Assembly: GCA_023238725.1 (NCBI GenBank)
Contig: CM041546.1
Location: forward strand, 23,878,085-23,942,084
DNA: 64,000 bases
Source: Scortum barcoo
Lineage: Eukaryota; Chordata; Actinopteri; Centrarchiformes; Terapontidae
Direction of reading: 5' to 3'
A program made the translations under genes and the position numbers. Positions 16,121-28,076 of the stretch are shown one piece after another. The notes below the pieces were generated by a model, which saw nothing but the letters and a program-made list of their open reading frames with translations, ran no database searches and had not been told where the DNA came from. Each line of letters opens with the position of its first letter. The first letter of the stretch is position 1.

Positions 16121-19100
16121 TCATTTCTTCTTTTTCTTTCCTTCCTTCTTCTTCTTGCCTTTCTTGACTTCTTCTGCTTTTTTAAAACTACCAAGGCCCC
16201 GGCGGACCATGCAGCCTCTCCACCATGCCTGCAGCTGCAGGGTCAAAGGTCACAGGCCAGGGATCAGTACACTAAATAACTAGATCTATTGAATTGATAG
16301 GACATCAATGTAAGGCTCATGGATCTAAGTTGTGGTTGATGTGGTTACCTTGGTCGCAGCTTTGACCTCTTCTTGCTGCTGGCGCAGTTTCTCCTGCTCC
16401 TCCCTGTCCTCCATTACCACCTGCTCCATCTCCCTGAACTGAACACATTTCATCATCTCATTAATGTTAATCTAATAGTGAGTGTGCTTCCTGTTCAGCC
16501 CTCAGAGCCACTCACCTTCCTCCTCATCTCCATCAGTCTGTCCAAATTCACTGTTCTTTTGCAGCACACGCTGTTGAGCTGCTGCTCCTTCTCCTGCAGC
16601 ATCCGCTTTGTACGCTGCTGCCACTGCTGCAGCTGCTGCTGCAACTCCTGAAACAACAATCACAACAACATCAACTGCTGCTGTAGCACTTGATCTACAC
16701 TAAACCCACACTAAACCCATTTTTCAAGTATTCAAAATTTCAAGAATTTATTGTCATATGCACAACAATTTACATCAATCAAACATTTGGCAATGAAATT
16801 CTTAAATCTCAGACTCCCTAAAACAATGCTCAACAATATCATAGATATAATATAATAGAACCACCCAAGCAAAAAATAGATTAAAGAAATAAAAATATAA
16901 ACATAAATAATAGTACTAGAGTAATAAAATAAATATAGATCTAAAATATAAATTACACAACTAAAATATAAAGTTTACATCTAAGTAAATATACAACTAA
17001 ACAGAGATATACAATAGAATATACAATAGAAAGTGATGGTGCTTGTGAACAGAGTTCAAAAGTCTTATGGGCCTGTGGGATGAAGCTGTCCCTGAGCCTG
17101 GCAGTGCAGGCCCACACCTTTTTTCAGTTATTACATTACATGCACACTCACTTTATTACTTGGTCCCATTTTAAAGTGTTTATTACCAAACCAGTCATTT
17201 TACTTTTTCCAATGAAAATACAGTGATTCAGAAATCTGTGACAAACCTCTGACATACCCTGTGACACCTACCTCCACAGACACACACACACACCCCTGAT
17301 GCACCTAAGACCTTAGATGGAAAAAAAAACAGGATAGAGACAAATTTTTTCAATGAACTTCTTACCTCTTCCGGTAAAGGGAAGAAGAAGCCTTTAAGAG
17401 CAACTTTTGAGGGGATTTCTACATGACACAGGAACTGGAATTATACATATTATTATTATAGGGGGAGTTTACAGCACAGCTTCTGGGAACACAACATTGG
17501 GGCCCAGGTGTTCATGTGATTTTTTTCCAGACAACATGAATTTAAACTAATCTTAAACCTTAAACTGTAGCTAAGCTAATTAATAAAGAAACAATAATAG
17601 ACTGCATGATCAGTCTGCAGATGAACAACAATCCAGAGGCGGCTGTGATCGTGGCCGGAGACTTTAACCACATCGAGTTGGAGGCAGTTTTCCCCAAATT
17701 CCATCGAACCACCGCTCATTGTACATTGCTGCTGCAACATTGGATCTTTGGATGTTTGTGTATATATTATATTACATATTTTTATATATATATTTATGTT
17801 TAAAGCTGGAAGTCACCAATCTTAATTTCATTATGTGAAAACATAATGACAATAAAGATTCTTGATTTTTAATAGTGTAAATGTAATAACATGAGTCAGT
17901 TTTTAACAGTAGTGGTGCTGCACCAACCTTATGCTGATTTTTCAAGAATTTCTCAGACTCCTCATGAACTCTTGTCTCTTCCTTCAGTTGTTTGTGCAGC
18001 AGCTGAAAGAGAAGGAGACAACCAAAGACATGATTTGACATGATGATGAAGACAACATTTAACTCTGAAGTCTCAGTGTACATTTGTTACTGCGTAAGTC
18101 TGAGACAAAAAGAACACCAGTCAGGTAGGTAGATCATCATAGATTGGACTGTTGGACCGACCTGAAGCTTCTCCTCCAGCAACTTCTCAGTCTGACTGCT
18201 CTCTTTTTGTGTCTGCAGGAGCTGCAGCTCAGTGGCTTTCTCCATAATCCTATTCTTGTTGGCAATTGTTGATGACGTCTCGTACAGCTTATCCATCAGG
18301 TCGGCAGCAAGCTCGTCCATGTTCTGTAAGGGGAGAAAGTATTGGATACCTGGAACTATGCGGCGACCCGCAGACCAACATGTCTGATTTTGTTCACAAA
18401 TAAAGTGTCAGTTCACCCACATTAACTGATTCTCACTCAGCCCCAACAGCCATTTATTTGGACAGTTTTGATTTGTAGATCTGCTCTTAGTGTCTCACCT
18501 TCAGCTTCACCATTTTCTGTTGGATCTCCTCTTTCTGTCTCAATAAACTTTGTTTTCTCTGCTCCAGCTCTCTTTTTGCCTCTCTGGGTGGAGAAACACT
18601 AATATTACTGATAAAACACACACTTTGTTTCTCCCTTTTTTTTCTTTGTCCACCATCTTTCCTCTAAAATATAACACTGCTCTCCTCTCAAAAAACAGAA
18701 TAAATGAAAACATTGTTTTTAATGTACTGAACAACATATTGGTTATTGTCCATATGATGCAGTGATGAACCTTCTCATGTGTTTGTCCTTCCTTTTCTGC
18801 TCTTCTTCCTCCACCACCTGCCGCAGAGAAGAGAAACTCTGCTCCTCTTCTAGCTCCAAATGCAGCTTGAAAACCTGCTGCGAAATGTACTGACTGCACA
18901 GAGACAAAAACTGACTCAATGAAATGCTGATGCAACATCATGTTTGTCTGTCTTTACTACTCACCAGTCTCTTCTCAGCTTGGTCAGCCTGGCTCTCTCT
19001 CTGAACACTGAACACACACACACACACACACGCACACACACACACAGTCAGTATATGACTTTAGTGAACACATTTGTCCTTTAAGATGATGAAATGGAGA

Positions 19101-19344
19101 ATAACCTGGCATAAATACACAGACATCATCATCAGATCAAAGCTGCAGACAGCTGTTAGACAGATGTTCCTCTGGATTGGGAACATGAGCAGGTGTTAAA
19201 CCCAGTGAGGCTGACCTGTGCTGCTGCAGTGTCTCTCTCCCTGCTCATCTTTACTGTCAGTGTGTGCCCCAGTATGCTCAGCTGGTCTGAACAGTCCTCC
19301 AGTACAGCTGCCAGTCTCACACTCTGGATCCGGGATAAACACAT
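16121..19344 (-). CDS. iqcg: IQCG / dynein regulatory complex subunit 9 (short form)
   Basis: Coiled-coil subunit of the nexin-dynein regulatory complex of motile cilia and sperm flagella; human IQCG has a C-terminal IQ calmodulin-binding motif. Minus-strand coding exons: 19344-19216, 19000-18965, 18889-18771, 18583-18499, 18323-18162, 18002-17928, 16647-16516, 16438-16349, 16234-16121. All phases agree and the total is 313 residues. Matches to human IQCG include AVLEDCSDQLSIL near the N-terminus, TELQLLQTQKESSQTEKLL, EQVVMEDREEQEKLR, and the IQ region LQAWWRGCMVRRGLGSFK with a Lys-rich tail. Most of the protein is predicted coiled coil (Glu/Gln/Lys heptads). Human IQCG has 443 residues. This model lacks about 65 N-terminal residues and a block of about 90 after the SIL motif. 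The chosen ATG lies one base inside its exon; the preceding exon (near 19717) has no in-frame ATG. Confidence 0.93.
16735..17125 (-). mobile_element. LINE 3'-end fragment in iqcg intron
   Basis: On the minus strand it begins GTGGGCCTGCACTGCCAGGC, continues with GGGACAGCTTCATCCCACAG and ends with CATATGACAATAAAT. This is a decayed C-terminus and 3' UTR of a fish non-LTR retrotransposon. Long AT-rich filler in between. Confidence 0.55.
17600..17870 (+). pseudogene. Non-LTR retrotransposon fragment with endonuclease motif
   Basis: At 17630-17700 the plus strand encodes AAVIVAGDFNHIELEAVFPKF, the endonuclease GDFN region of fish LINEs. It then jumps to a 3' tail ending ATGACAATAAAGATTCTTGA. The reverse transcriptase part is missing, so it is an internally deleted, dead copy in an iqcg intron. 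Confidence 0.6.
19012..19047 (+). repeat. (CA)n microsatellite
   Basis: Dinucleotide run with one CG interruption, in an iqcg intron. Confidence 0.85.
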
Positions 19345-19716
19345 CCTGTGAACAATGTAGGAAATGACGGAGAGTTAGTTCAAATACCAGTGACTTTCTC
19401 AGACACGTATTCTTCACGATAAGCGAGATAAATGGACTTTTCTGCAAATTGCTGCCTGGTTCTTTCAAAAAACTTCTGAAATGTGAAGTTTCAATCCTAC
19501 TAAGGTATGCCGAATTGACCAAAAGACGATAAATCTAATGACTGTGTTTTATACGACATATATTTTGATCAATAAGTGAGGTAGCACCAAACTAAGAGAT
19601 ATTTCCGATGGAGTCTGGTGGAGCCGTCAATAGCTGACTGTAGCAAGGTGCTAACTAACTCTCAGTTTCCCGTTCAGAGACAATATGAAAAGTAAAAAAT
19701 ACAAACAGTCACTTAC

Positions 19717-19810
19717 TTCACTTCTCTTAGTAACCGCCCCCTCACCCTGGATAAATTAGATTTTATCCTTAAAAGTAAACTGCACTATTTTAGAAAACAC
19801 AGCCAGCTGC
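19717..19810 (-). promoter_or_regulatory. iqcg: Probable iqcg 5' UTR exon
   Basis: Minus-strand stretch ending in donor TGAA|GTAAGT at 19717/19716, lying between the X-box and the first coding exon (acceptor at 19346). The 5' limit is a guess. Confidence 0.4.
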
Positions 19811-19838
19811 CATTAACCCACAGTTTGACGCTTTACGT

Positions 19839-19852
19839 GTCACCATGGTAAC
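19839..19852 (-). promoter_or_regulatory. iqcg: X-box (RFX binding site) upstream of iqcg
   Basis: GTCACCATGGTAAC fits the X-box consensus GTNRCC(N0-3)RGYAAC and is an imperfect palindrome. It lies about 120 bases upstream of the putative 5' UTR exon donor. RFX2/RFX3 X-boxes mark motile cilia genes, which fits a DRC subunit. The match is seen; binding is inferred. Confidence 0.65.
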
Positions 19853-19859
19853 AATTTTT

Positions 19860-21025
19860 TTTTTTTTTGCCACTAAACTTTATTGACTTTATACCATGAC
19901 AATAGCAGTCCTGTTCCCTGCTGGCTTTGTTTCCATTGATTAATTGATTTATTGTTGACATATCGAGCATGTTTTGTATTTCTTCACACAGTCACTGACA
20001 CAAGAGAGATTTCTCCTCAAAACAACTGAGATTATTATGAGCAAAAGACTATTGTATTATTCTGATTATCGTTTGTATTATTATTATTTTATTATTTCTA
20101 ATTATCATACGGCAAAGTGTCAAATAAACAATGTAAATAAGGTTTTAATAAAAAAATATATAAATGAAATCATTCTTCCCTTTATGATTTCGGGGTGACC
20201 ATGCTGTAATAGTAACAGCAGGTTTGTGACAGTCCATTCAAAGCTTGCAGTCAACTCTCAGGATCAAACGACAAGAAGATGATATTTATTGTGTGCATGT
20301 GACATATACTCATGTTCATGTGTCCATATCATTTTACAGAGTGTCAGATACAGTCACTTTGAAAGTATCTAGGACAAATTACATTTAAAGTACTGGAAAA
20401 AAGATGTCGACTGAACCCATTTTTAAAGGATGCTCAGAGTTTGCTGATAGTGTCTCCATGGTGACCATACCACAGACAAAGGAGCCATAAACTGAGTCTT
20501 TGTTTTAATTTCACAGTTTGTTTTTACTTTTCAACTTAATGAACTAAGTGGAATCAATACTGGCACCAGATTTAATTTAGTCCGAGAATGAATGAGATGG
20601 AGTTATATATGTTGTTATACGTTATATATATGGTCTTTTTCTATTGAAGTCACTTTCATTGAAAGACTATAATTACATTCACAACAAATACCTTTTATGC
20701 ACCAAATAAAATAAATAGTTCAAACTGTCGTTTTGCTTTGTGAGAACCCTACAATTTTACAACCAATGTTATACAATACATTTATAGACTTGAACTAAAT
20801 AAAGGGAAAGAAAGCAACAAGTGGACTCTGGTAGACTGATGCATTGATTTGATTTTACCCTGGTATTTCTTTTTGGTTATATCTCAGGCTTATTTTCAGT
20901 GTAAATGTATTTATAATATTTACAGCAGTGGAGAAAAAGATATCACAGGTGGTCTCAACGAGTTTAATGGAAAATCAACTGCTGAGGTCTGCAGATCCTT
21001 CTTATGCCATGCCAGGTGAGAGTCA
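19860..21025. other. Intergenic, AT-rich, no gene seen
   Basis: Poly-T run next to the iqcg promoter, then AT-rich sequence. GTCTCCATGGTGAC at 20452-20465 is a weaker X-box-like palindrome. No ORF or repeat recognised otherwise. Confidence 0.5.
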
Positions 21026-21203
21026 TATCAGTCCCTGTTACAAAATGTAAAAAAGAGGAAGCATAATGATAACCGAGAAACAACACTGACCGAAATCAAA
21101 CGGCACCACATTACTGTCAGCTGACTAATCAGAATACATGGAAGCAGGACTTCATGCTGCACAGGCAGCTGATTGGCTGGTGGATTTATTCTGTTAGACG
21201 TAC

Positions 21204-21231
21204 CTTTTTGCAACACTGTGAGCACACAGGC
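21204..21231 (-). pseudogene. Orphan duplicate of spire1 zinc-finger exon (PVCSQCCKK)
   Basis: 28 bases identical in content to the functional exon 29563-29590, with both splice sites kept, but outside spire1 on the 3' side. The neighbouring zinc-finger exon has been lost, so it cannot form a working finger. Confidence 0.85.
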
Positions 21232-21374
21232 CTACAAGGAGAAAAGACATGGGAAACAGAGGAAGTGGGGAATGAAAAAGTCACACTGCCTTCTGAATAG
21301 TTTCATCAGGGCTGTAAGTGCTTTCACCTTGTGTTTTATGCATCATATAAACGTGTCATACAAGAGGAAGTTAC

Positions 21375-21438
21375 CTTTCCCTTCTTCATTGCGGTGTAGA
21401 TGTCTTTGTACTGCTGGAACACTCCACAGGAACTCGTC
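21375..21438 (-). pseudogene. Orphan, internally deleted duplicate of spire1 Spir-box exon
   Basis: Matches the functional exon 29947-30084 at both ends, but 74 bases are missing from the middle, which also breaks the frame. Splice sites remain. It is a relic of the duplication. Confidence 0.85.
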
Positions 21439-22798
21439 CTATAACAACACACGCAAACACACACACACACAGAGCAGTGAGTGACCCTGGCAACAGCAGG
21501 TCCAACATACAAGGCTCAGTGTTTATCATTCAGTTCACAAACAGCCATACCTCCGCACCTTTCAGATCAGCCTGTGTGAGGTCCAGACTACATTTGGGTC
21601 ATAAAAATGTTCTCATTGTTAGTGAACATAAAGGCAGATTCATAGAGGGCTCATAATGAGTAAATAACCGGAGAATCAGAAGACATGATTCCAGCAGAGT
21701 TACTGTGTAATGTTAGTCTTGAAGGGCCGCTCCAACATGAATAGAGTTGGAGTTTTCCCCAATTTCAAATTTTCTGCAATTACATCTATCCCTCTACATT
21801 GCTTTTTTTATTTGCTATTTTTCATTATTGTAGCTGTTTTCAGCATAAATACCCTGACACAAATGCTCTCCACACTTCTTTAATTTGAAGTGCTGTGCTT
21901 TAGTTGGTATGTTGGTATGACTGGCTTGTGATTTACAGGAAATGGTTCTCAACTGTTGGAGACAATTAGACATTTGTTCAATGTAAAAAGATGTTTTTGG
22001 AGGCTTACTTGATAAAAGGAAGCACCATTTATCTCACACATATAGTGTATCCTATGTAATATGTCCTACACCAGATTATGGAGATATACGCATGCTATTA
22101 TCACTACCTTTAGACCTCTGCACATTATTTACCTCAGCTATCATTTCAGCTAAATCCCTAGAGAACCCCTTTAACATCAATATCTGTCTCCATATTTTCA
22201 AGTGAATTTACAGTCACAAACAAATCATAAAATGGTTTAAAAGAAATCTGTGTGTGTGTGTTATAAAGAGTTCTAAAATATGTAAATTATAGAATGTTGG
22301 TTGCTGTGACTCATCAATGAGGTTCTCTCTTCAGACCTTATAAACCCAGCCTGAACAAACTCTGTTCACTTGTATCTGGAAGATCAACTGTGTTTGAGCA
22401 CTGTCGTGTGAAAGATCGTTGGTTGGTATACAGGAACAATACATCCATGGAATTCATAGAAGAAAGTAGAGGCGTCTACAGACCCATCAGGGTGATGTTT
22501 GACACACCCATTTATGAGCGGCTCTGCAGACCTGCTGGCACATGGGCTCATATAAGTCTCAGGTAAGACCCTTGATAATTTTCACATCCACACAAATATA
22601 AAACAGTAGGTAATGTCTCACACATTTTGTCATCTACTTAAATCTAAACACATTTGATCTCTTGTATGTTTAGATCGCACTGGTGACTGAACTACTGAGG
22701 CTTCAGCAGAAAAACCTGCTCCCATCTGAGGTGACTGCTGAAGACATCAGTCAGTTTCTGGTGGAGGAGAGCAAGAGCACACTGAGAGTACAGTAAGT

Positions 22799-22802
<4 letters not shown>

Positions 22803-22835
<33 letters not shown>
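22803..22835 (+). repeat. (CA)n microsatellite, shared with copy B
   Basis: Lies in the intron after the second exon of the nested gene. The copy B counterpart is at 32383-32409 and is shorter. Confidence 0.9.
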
Positions 22836-22838
<3 letters not shown>

Positions 22839-23876
22839 TCAAATGAACAGTGAAAATGACAATAGTGTTTTCTCTGTTTGAAGGCTCTGGGAGTTTGAAC
22901 TGGAGGACTATGACATCGACGTCAGGCCGCTTCTTAGGATGGTAAGGCCACAATCCTGAACACATTCAACAGTGGTTTGCAGTCAGCTGCTACATTATAC
23001 TTGATTTATTCTGTAAATCTGTTCTGCTCATCATGTCTCACTGCTTGTTTCAGGTGTGGGAGGTGAACACCAGCATGAAGATGAGGGACATTGAGTTTGA
23101 AGCCAGAAGGCAGCTCAACTTCCCAGAAGCAGCCCCTCCCCAGTTCCAGCAAGTAATATTTGACACATTTTTTTATCAGTTTAAGTTCAGTGGTTGTGAT
23201 GTCTCTGCGCTGCTCTGAAGTGTTTGTTAACAATACAATGACTGTAATCTGCAGACATCCCAAGATCATCAGCCAGGCACAGATATCCGCCAAAAGCCTG
23301 ACAGAGCAGCAGCAGGAGGCCCGCGGCCCCAAACTGCTCAACCCAAGGGAGGTGGTGATCGAGGTGGTTCCAAAAGTCATGCAGGGCTTCTGGTTGCCTC
23401 CTCCAACCACCTTCCTCAACATGCCCTCCCAACAGCTCAGTACAATGGCTGTTGGGGTCACCAAAGCTGTTGAGGACCAGGGTCGCCACTGCTTATGTCC
23501 TCCATCCTCTGTCAAGGTCCCCTTCTCCCGCTCCATCAGAGACAACCTGGTCCTGTCTATCCAGGAAAAAAAGGTTAGACAGGGTCACACTCAAGAAGTC
23601 CTGGTGAAGAAGCTCAATCGCTTTGCAACGGAGGTTCTTAACATCATCGCCGAGATTGCAGCAAGAGAGATCTGTGCTCTGTTTCAGCCTCAGACTCACA
23701 CCAGCATCCAGCCAGCAGTGAGTGAACAAGTGCAGCAGCCTACATCTGCTGCTGTTTTTCCTCCACCTGCTCCTCTGACCCCTCATGCTGAACCACCTGC
23801 CAGCATTGGTTTCAATCCACCAGCAGAGCAGCCAACAACTGGGCTTGAACTTAAATCTGCGGTGACTCCAGCTCCT

Positions 23877-24950
23877 TCCATGTCCTATGATCCCTCCAGC
23901 TGAAGTCATACCTTCAGTCCTGGATACTGAGCATAGGAGTGAGGAGCCCACCAAAGACCAAGACTCTGCCATGGATTCAGCTCCACCACGTCCTCTGAGC
24001 CCTCCAGCTGAAGTCATACCTTCAGTCCTGCATACTGAGCATAGGAGTGAGGAGCCCAGCAGAGATCTGGACTCTACCACAGATTCAGCTCCACCTGTGA
24101 GCCCTCCAGCTGAAGAACCTCCTTCAGTCCTGGATGCTGAAAATAAATGTGCTGAGTCTACCAAAGACCAAGACTCTGCTGTGGATCAAGCTCCTCCCTG
24201 TCCTATGAGCCCTCCAGCTGAAGTCATACCTTCAGTCCTGGATACTGAGCATTGGAGTGAGGAGCCCACCAGAGAACCAGACTCTGCCATAGAGTCAACT
24301 CCTTTACATCCTGTGAGCCCTCAAGCTGAAGAACCTCCTTCAGTCCTGAACCCTGAGAACAATAGTGAAAAGACTATCAGAGAACCAGACCCTGTTGTGG
24401 ATCAAGTTCCTCTATGTCCTATGAGCCCTCCAGCTGAAGTCATAGAACCTTCAGTCCTGGATACTGGACATAGGATTGAAGGAGCCCACCAGAGATCTGG
24501 ACTCTGCCACAGATTCAGCTCCACCTCGTCCCTTTGAGCCCCCCTCCTCCAGCTGAAGAACCTCCTTCAGTCCTGAACCCTGAGAATAATAGTCAAAAGA
24601 CCACCAGAGACACAGACTTCCCCTGTGGTTCCCAGCTTCACCATTTCCTGTGAACCCTGCTGATGAACCTCCAGTTATCGCTGCCAACCAGGAGGATGTA
24701 ATTTTCAGCCAGGTTGAAACAGTGCAGCAACCTACACCCAGCCCAGAACCACCTCATGTGACCCCTCCAGCTGAAGTCATTGATTCAGTCCTGGATGCTG
24801 AAAATAAATGTGCTGAGTCTACCAAAGAACAAAACTCTGCTGTGGATCCAGCTCCTCCCTGTCCTATGAGCCCTCCAGCTGAAGTCATACCTTCAGTCCT
24901 GGATACTGAGAATTGGAGTGAGGAGCCCACCAGAGAACAAGACCCTGCTT
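23877..24950 (+). repeat. Coding minisatellite, about 10 units of about 105 bases
   Basis: Each unit encodes a variant of PPAEVIPSVLDTEHRSEEP followed by TKDQDSAMDSAPP-type sequence. Two sub-types alternate (PSVLDTE and PSVLNPENNSEK). Unit boundaries are blurred by indels. Confidence 0.85.
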
Positions 24951-25339
24951 TGGTTTCATCTCCAGCTCATGTCACCCCATCCAGTGAATCTCCTGCCATC
25001 AATGCAGAGCAGGATGACCTGATCATCAGTAAGGATGAGGCCAAAAAGAAAACTCGGGGCAGAATCCAAAGACTCATTCGCTGGTGTAGAAAAAAAGTGT
25101 GCTGCTGCTTCCTGCCTGGAAGACTCAGACTGAGACTCTTCCTCAGCTGATTTTTTTCCTTTATTCATTATTTTCTTTGCTATATTAAAAAAAAAACATT
25201 ATTTCAATGCAGCCAGTTTAATAGATTATAAAACAGGAAGTGTACGTTGGGTCAGCTGCAGTTTCCAAAGCAATAAATGCTTGGTCCATACTCAGAGAAG
25301 TATGAAAATGAATGATTTCTAAAACTTCTTTTTTTAAAT

Positions 25340-28060
25340 ACACACCGAACTGAATTTTTAGCATATTGAATTAGATACTTTTCCCGTAGTCCAATATGGT
25401 CCACCAGACTGCTTCTCATGTTTGCTGTGCCATACGTGAGTGTCAACTGGATACTGCCAGAGGACCTCCATGGTCTCTTTCATTTTACTACTTTCACCCA
25501 TGACAGTGTCTCTAGTACCTGGTAGATCTGGATTGTCTACAGGTTGTGACATGCTGGATTGAAGACTTCCACCATCGACTCCTGACCAGCCTGGAGGGAC
25601 TTGGAGGAGCCTTTCCAAAAGAAAAAAAACAAACATATTTTTGCACATTTTTGAATAGTAGACAATGAGATACAGATACTTTGATGAGATATTGCATTAC
25701 AATTTATTGTTGTAGTCATCATTTGTTGCACTCTCTGCAGGAGGTTACAGCTTGAGGGTAATACAGACTGAAGGTACAAGCTACACCGTAGTACATGCAT
25801 GACGCTGTCACACTGTGAGGTTTCTTGTGGACTTCCCACTCCTCCCCTGAACACACTGCACTGGGATAGTTTCTCTCTCAGAGATACAGAGCTCAGATAT
25901 TGTATCATCGAGGCAACACAGAGCTGATCTACAAACAAACCATCAGAAACAAAGTATGTACAGTTACAGTAGATGACTGTTCAACATATGAGTGTGATCA
26001 GAAAAGGCAATTCTTAAGGCAGAAATATCTTAAAGAGGAAGATGGGGTATGTGATGAAGAATCAAATAGAAACTCAGGCCACAAGTCAGGTATTTCTTCC
26101 TGCCAATGAGCCACTGAATAATGGAGGGAAACCATAAAGGCATTATGTTAAGACTTACAGTACAGTTTGTGTTGGACAGTGAGACAGTTTGATGTTATTT
26201 TTTGCTGCCAGTACAGTGAACTGGGTTTCATGAACTGTAGACAACTCTAGACAAAAACATGAACACAAATGTGTTTTATAATGACTAATCTTTACACATT
26301 ACAAATAATAGTCAGAAGCTCAATGTAAAGAAAAGTGAAGGAGTTAATATATACGATATACTTATTAACACAAAGATATATTTAAAAATGCAAAAATATG
26401 CAGATATTTCCAGTAACTTATTAAAAGGCAAGTATGAAAAGTCCAACACGTGACCTTGCAGGTAAGAATGTTTTCTGTGCAAATCTGAGTGACTGAAATA
26501 AAAAAATAGTTGCAAGATACAGTTGCAGATACAGTGAGAATGTCTGGTTAAGAAATGTGCTTTTAAAGGGCCTAAAATCTTTTTCTTTGATGTGTAAGTG
26601 ATGTGGGGAAACATGAAAAAACATTTTCTGTCAAAGTTAGTTTGTTTTGGTTATTTTTACATGAAAGATGTCTGTATTTTCTGTTTTGTTTCAGATTCGG
26701 CTTGAAGAGGGTGGGGCTCAGTTGGAAACAGGTAATATCACATATGTTCTTCCACCAATCAGGATAAAGAGATGTTTGAATTGACAGTTGTGGGAGTGTT
26801 TGCTTACAGGGGCACTTCACAGATTTTACGCACAATGATCAGTTTGCTATAAGGAGCACAACTGAGCCTATAAAAACAGCTGGATGGTGTCTTAGAGGGA
26901 GCTCCCCTGATGAGGTCATCAGGGTTATTTCAGACTGAGCTTGAGATTTATACACACAAAACCAACTGGGGCTGTGAACTTTGACAGAGATCGCTATTTA
27001 TCAGTCAGGAAAATTTTAAATAACAAAAGATGCTACATTGTTACATCATGGGAAATGTAGGTTTCTTTGACCTTGATTGATTCATTCATTTATAAAACTG
27101 CAATATCAAAACTGCTGAAGCACCAGACCACTTGTCAATCAAATCTGATCAAATCATGCACCGTCCTGACAAAGAAGGTTTGCTGATTACTCAACATTTT
27201 TTAGTTAAAAAAAGGAACAGTGCTTATTTATTTTTTTAAAATGTTACAGAGGTATTTGAAACCACATTTTGAGGGGCAAACATATTTCAGAGAAAATGAC
27301 TTTTCTTTGGGTGACATACAGATCAGAAAGAAGTTATAATTTGGCACTAAAACTGCATAACAACAAAGTATGTTTTCTAAATGTGATACAAAAAACAGGA
27401 AACAAGGACTTTTCCTCTGATTTCTCTCGATATACAGAAGCATACTTTCTAGTATGGTGGCTACCGAAGATAGCGGGGGAAAGTCTCATTGAGCATCAAT
27501 GGTAAAATCCAAATCCAGATAAAAAACAAAGGGTGACTTTCCATCAAACAATCATTTACTGTATGCACATATGTAAAAATCTAAAAAAAAAACAAAAAAA
27601 ACCCCTTACAAAACGTACAGTTAAATATTTTTTCACTCTCACTTTACAATACGATTTCTCTGCAGGCCTCGTGTCTTCTGCAGTGAGGAGGTCAAACACG
27701 TCAGTCTTTCTTCTGTCTTGTGCTTATAGATTTGCGTGTGAGTTGGGTTGGACCACGCTGTTGTGCCATCAGAGGGGAGCCATTAGTCACCGCAAAAGTT
27801 CTTTCTTGTGTCTTCACTCATACACTGCAGCCACAGATTAAAGGATCATTTATGATATGGTAAAAAAAAAAAAAAGACTGGCAGATCTACAGTATGATGT
27901 TGTGTGACGGAGCTGTACACAATGATCAGGACACAGCCACAAAAATCACACTGTCCACCACCGAGGCTCATATCAGTTTTATCTGACTGAAATGTACCTG
28001 TACAGTAACATCATATCCAGTGCTGAGCCTTTATAATTGTGCCGTTAGAGCTGGAAGCAG
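25340..28060. other. Intergenic, no supported gene
   Basis: Between duplication copy A and the spire1 stop. AT-rich. A 96-codon minus-strand frame at 25358-25648 and several frames at 26312-26835 have no recognisable motif or splice support. Part of 27000-28076 is presumably the spire1 3' UTR. Confidence 0.45.
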
Positions 28061-28076
28061 CCAGTGAGAGAGCGTT

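Larger units (their letters stand above)
22335..25150 (+). pseudogene. Copy A of an unrecognised repeat-rich gene, frameshifted
   Basis: Exons by comparison with copy B: 22335-22562, 22674-22792, 22884-22941, 23054-23148 and 23255-25150. The product family is unknown. It starts PYKPSLNKL, has a helical region (LLRLQQKNLLPSEV, LWEFELEDYDIDVRPLLRM), a second helical block (IRDNLVLSIQEK, LNRFATEVLNIIAEIAAREI), about 10 Pro/Glu-rich repeats, and a basic Cys-rich end (RLIRWCRKKVCCCF). Breaks against copy B: one G lost near 22530 in exon 1; one T gained near 23877; shifts near 24480 and 24540-24560; one G gained near 25120, which replaces the normal tail. The fourth exon ends in a GC rather than a GT donor (23149). 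Exon 23255 onward stays open for over 600 bases before the first break. No upstream first exon or ATG was found. Poly(A) signal AATAAA at 25272. Confidence 0.7.
21027..25335. repeat. Segmental duplication copy A (derived)
   Basis: By eye this is near-identical to 29405-34160. Order is kept: spire1 small exon, Spir-box exon, intergenic stretch, nested-gene exons and 3' UTR. Relative to copy B it lacks about 190 bases (including the spire1 zinc-finger exon), two blocks corresponding to about 30800-31330 and 31430-31790, and 74 bases inside the Spir-box exon. It lies about 3 kb beyond the spire1 3' end, so its spire1 exons are orphans. Confidence 0.9.

Noticed and set aside
17366..17420. Minus-strand stretch ending in a consensus GTAAG donor inside the iqcg intron
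   Set aside because: The flanking iqcg exons join in phase and match human IQCG without it, so no extra exon is needed.
23493..24164. 223-codon minus-strand open frame
   Set aside because: Antisense shadow of the Pro/Glu coding repeat; the same shadow appears opposite copy B (33353-33772).
25358..25648. 96-codon minus-strand frame beginning in a TTT-rich stretch
   Set aside because: No recognisable domain, no splice partner, no conservation evidence available; left as unsupported.
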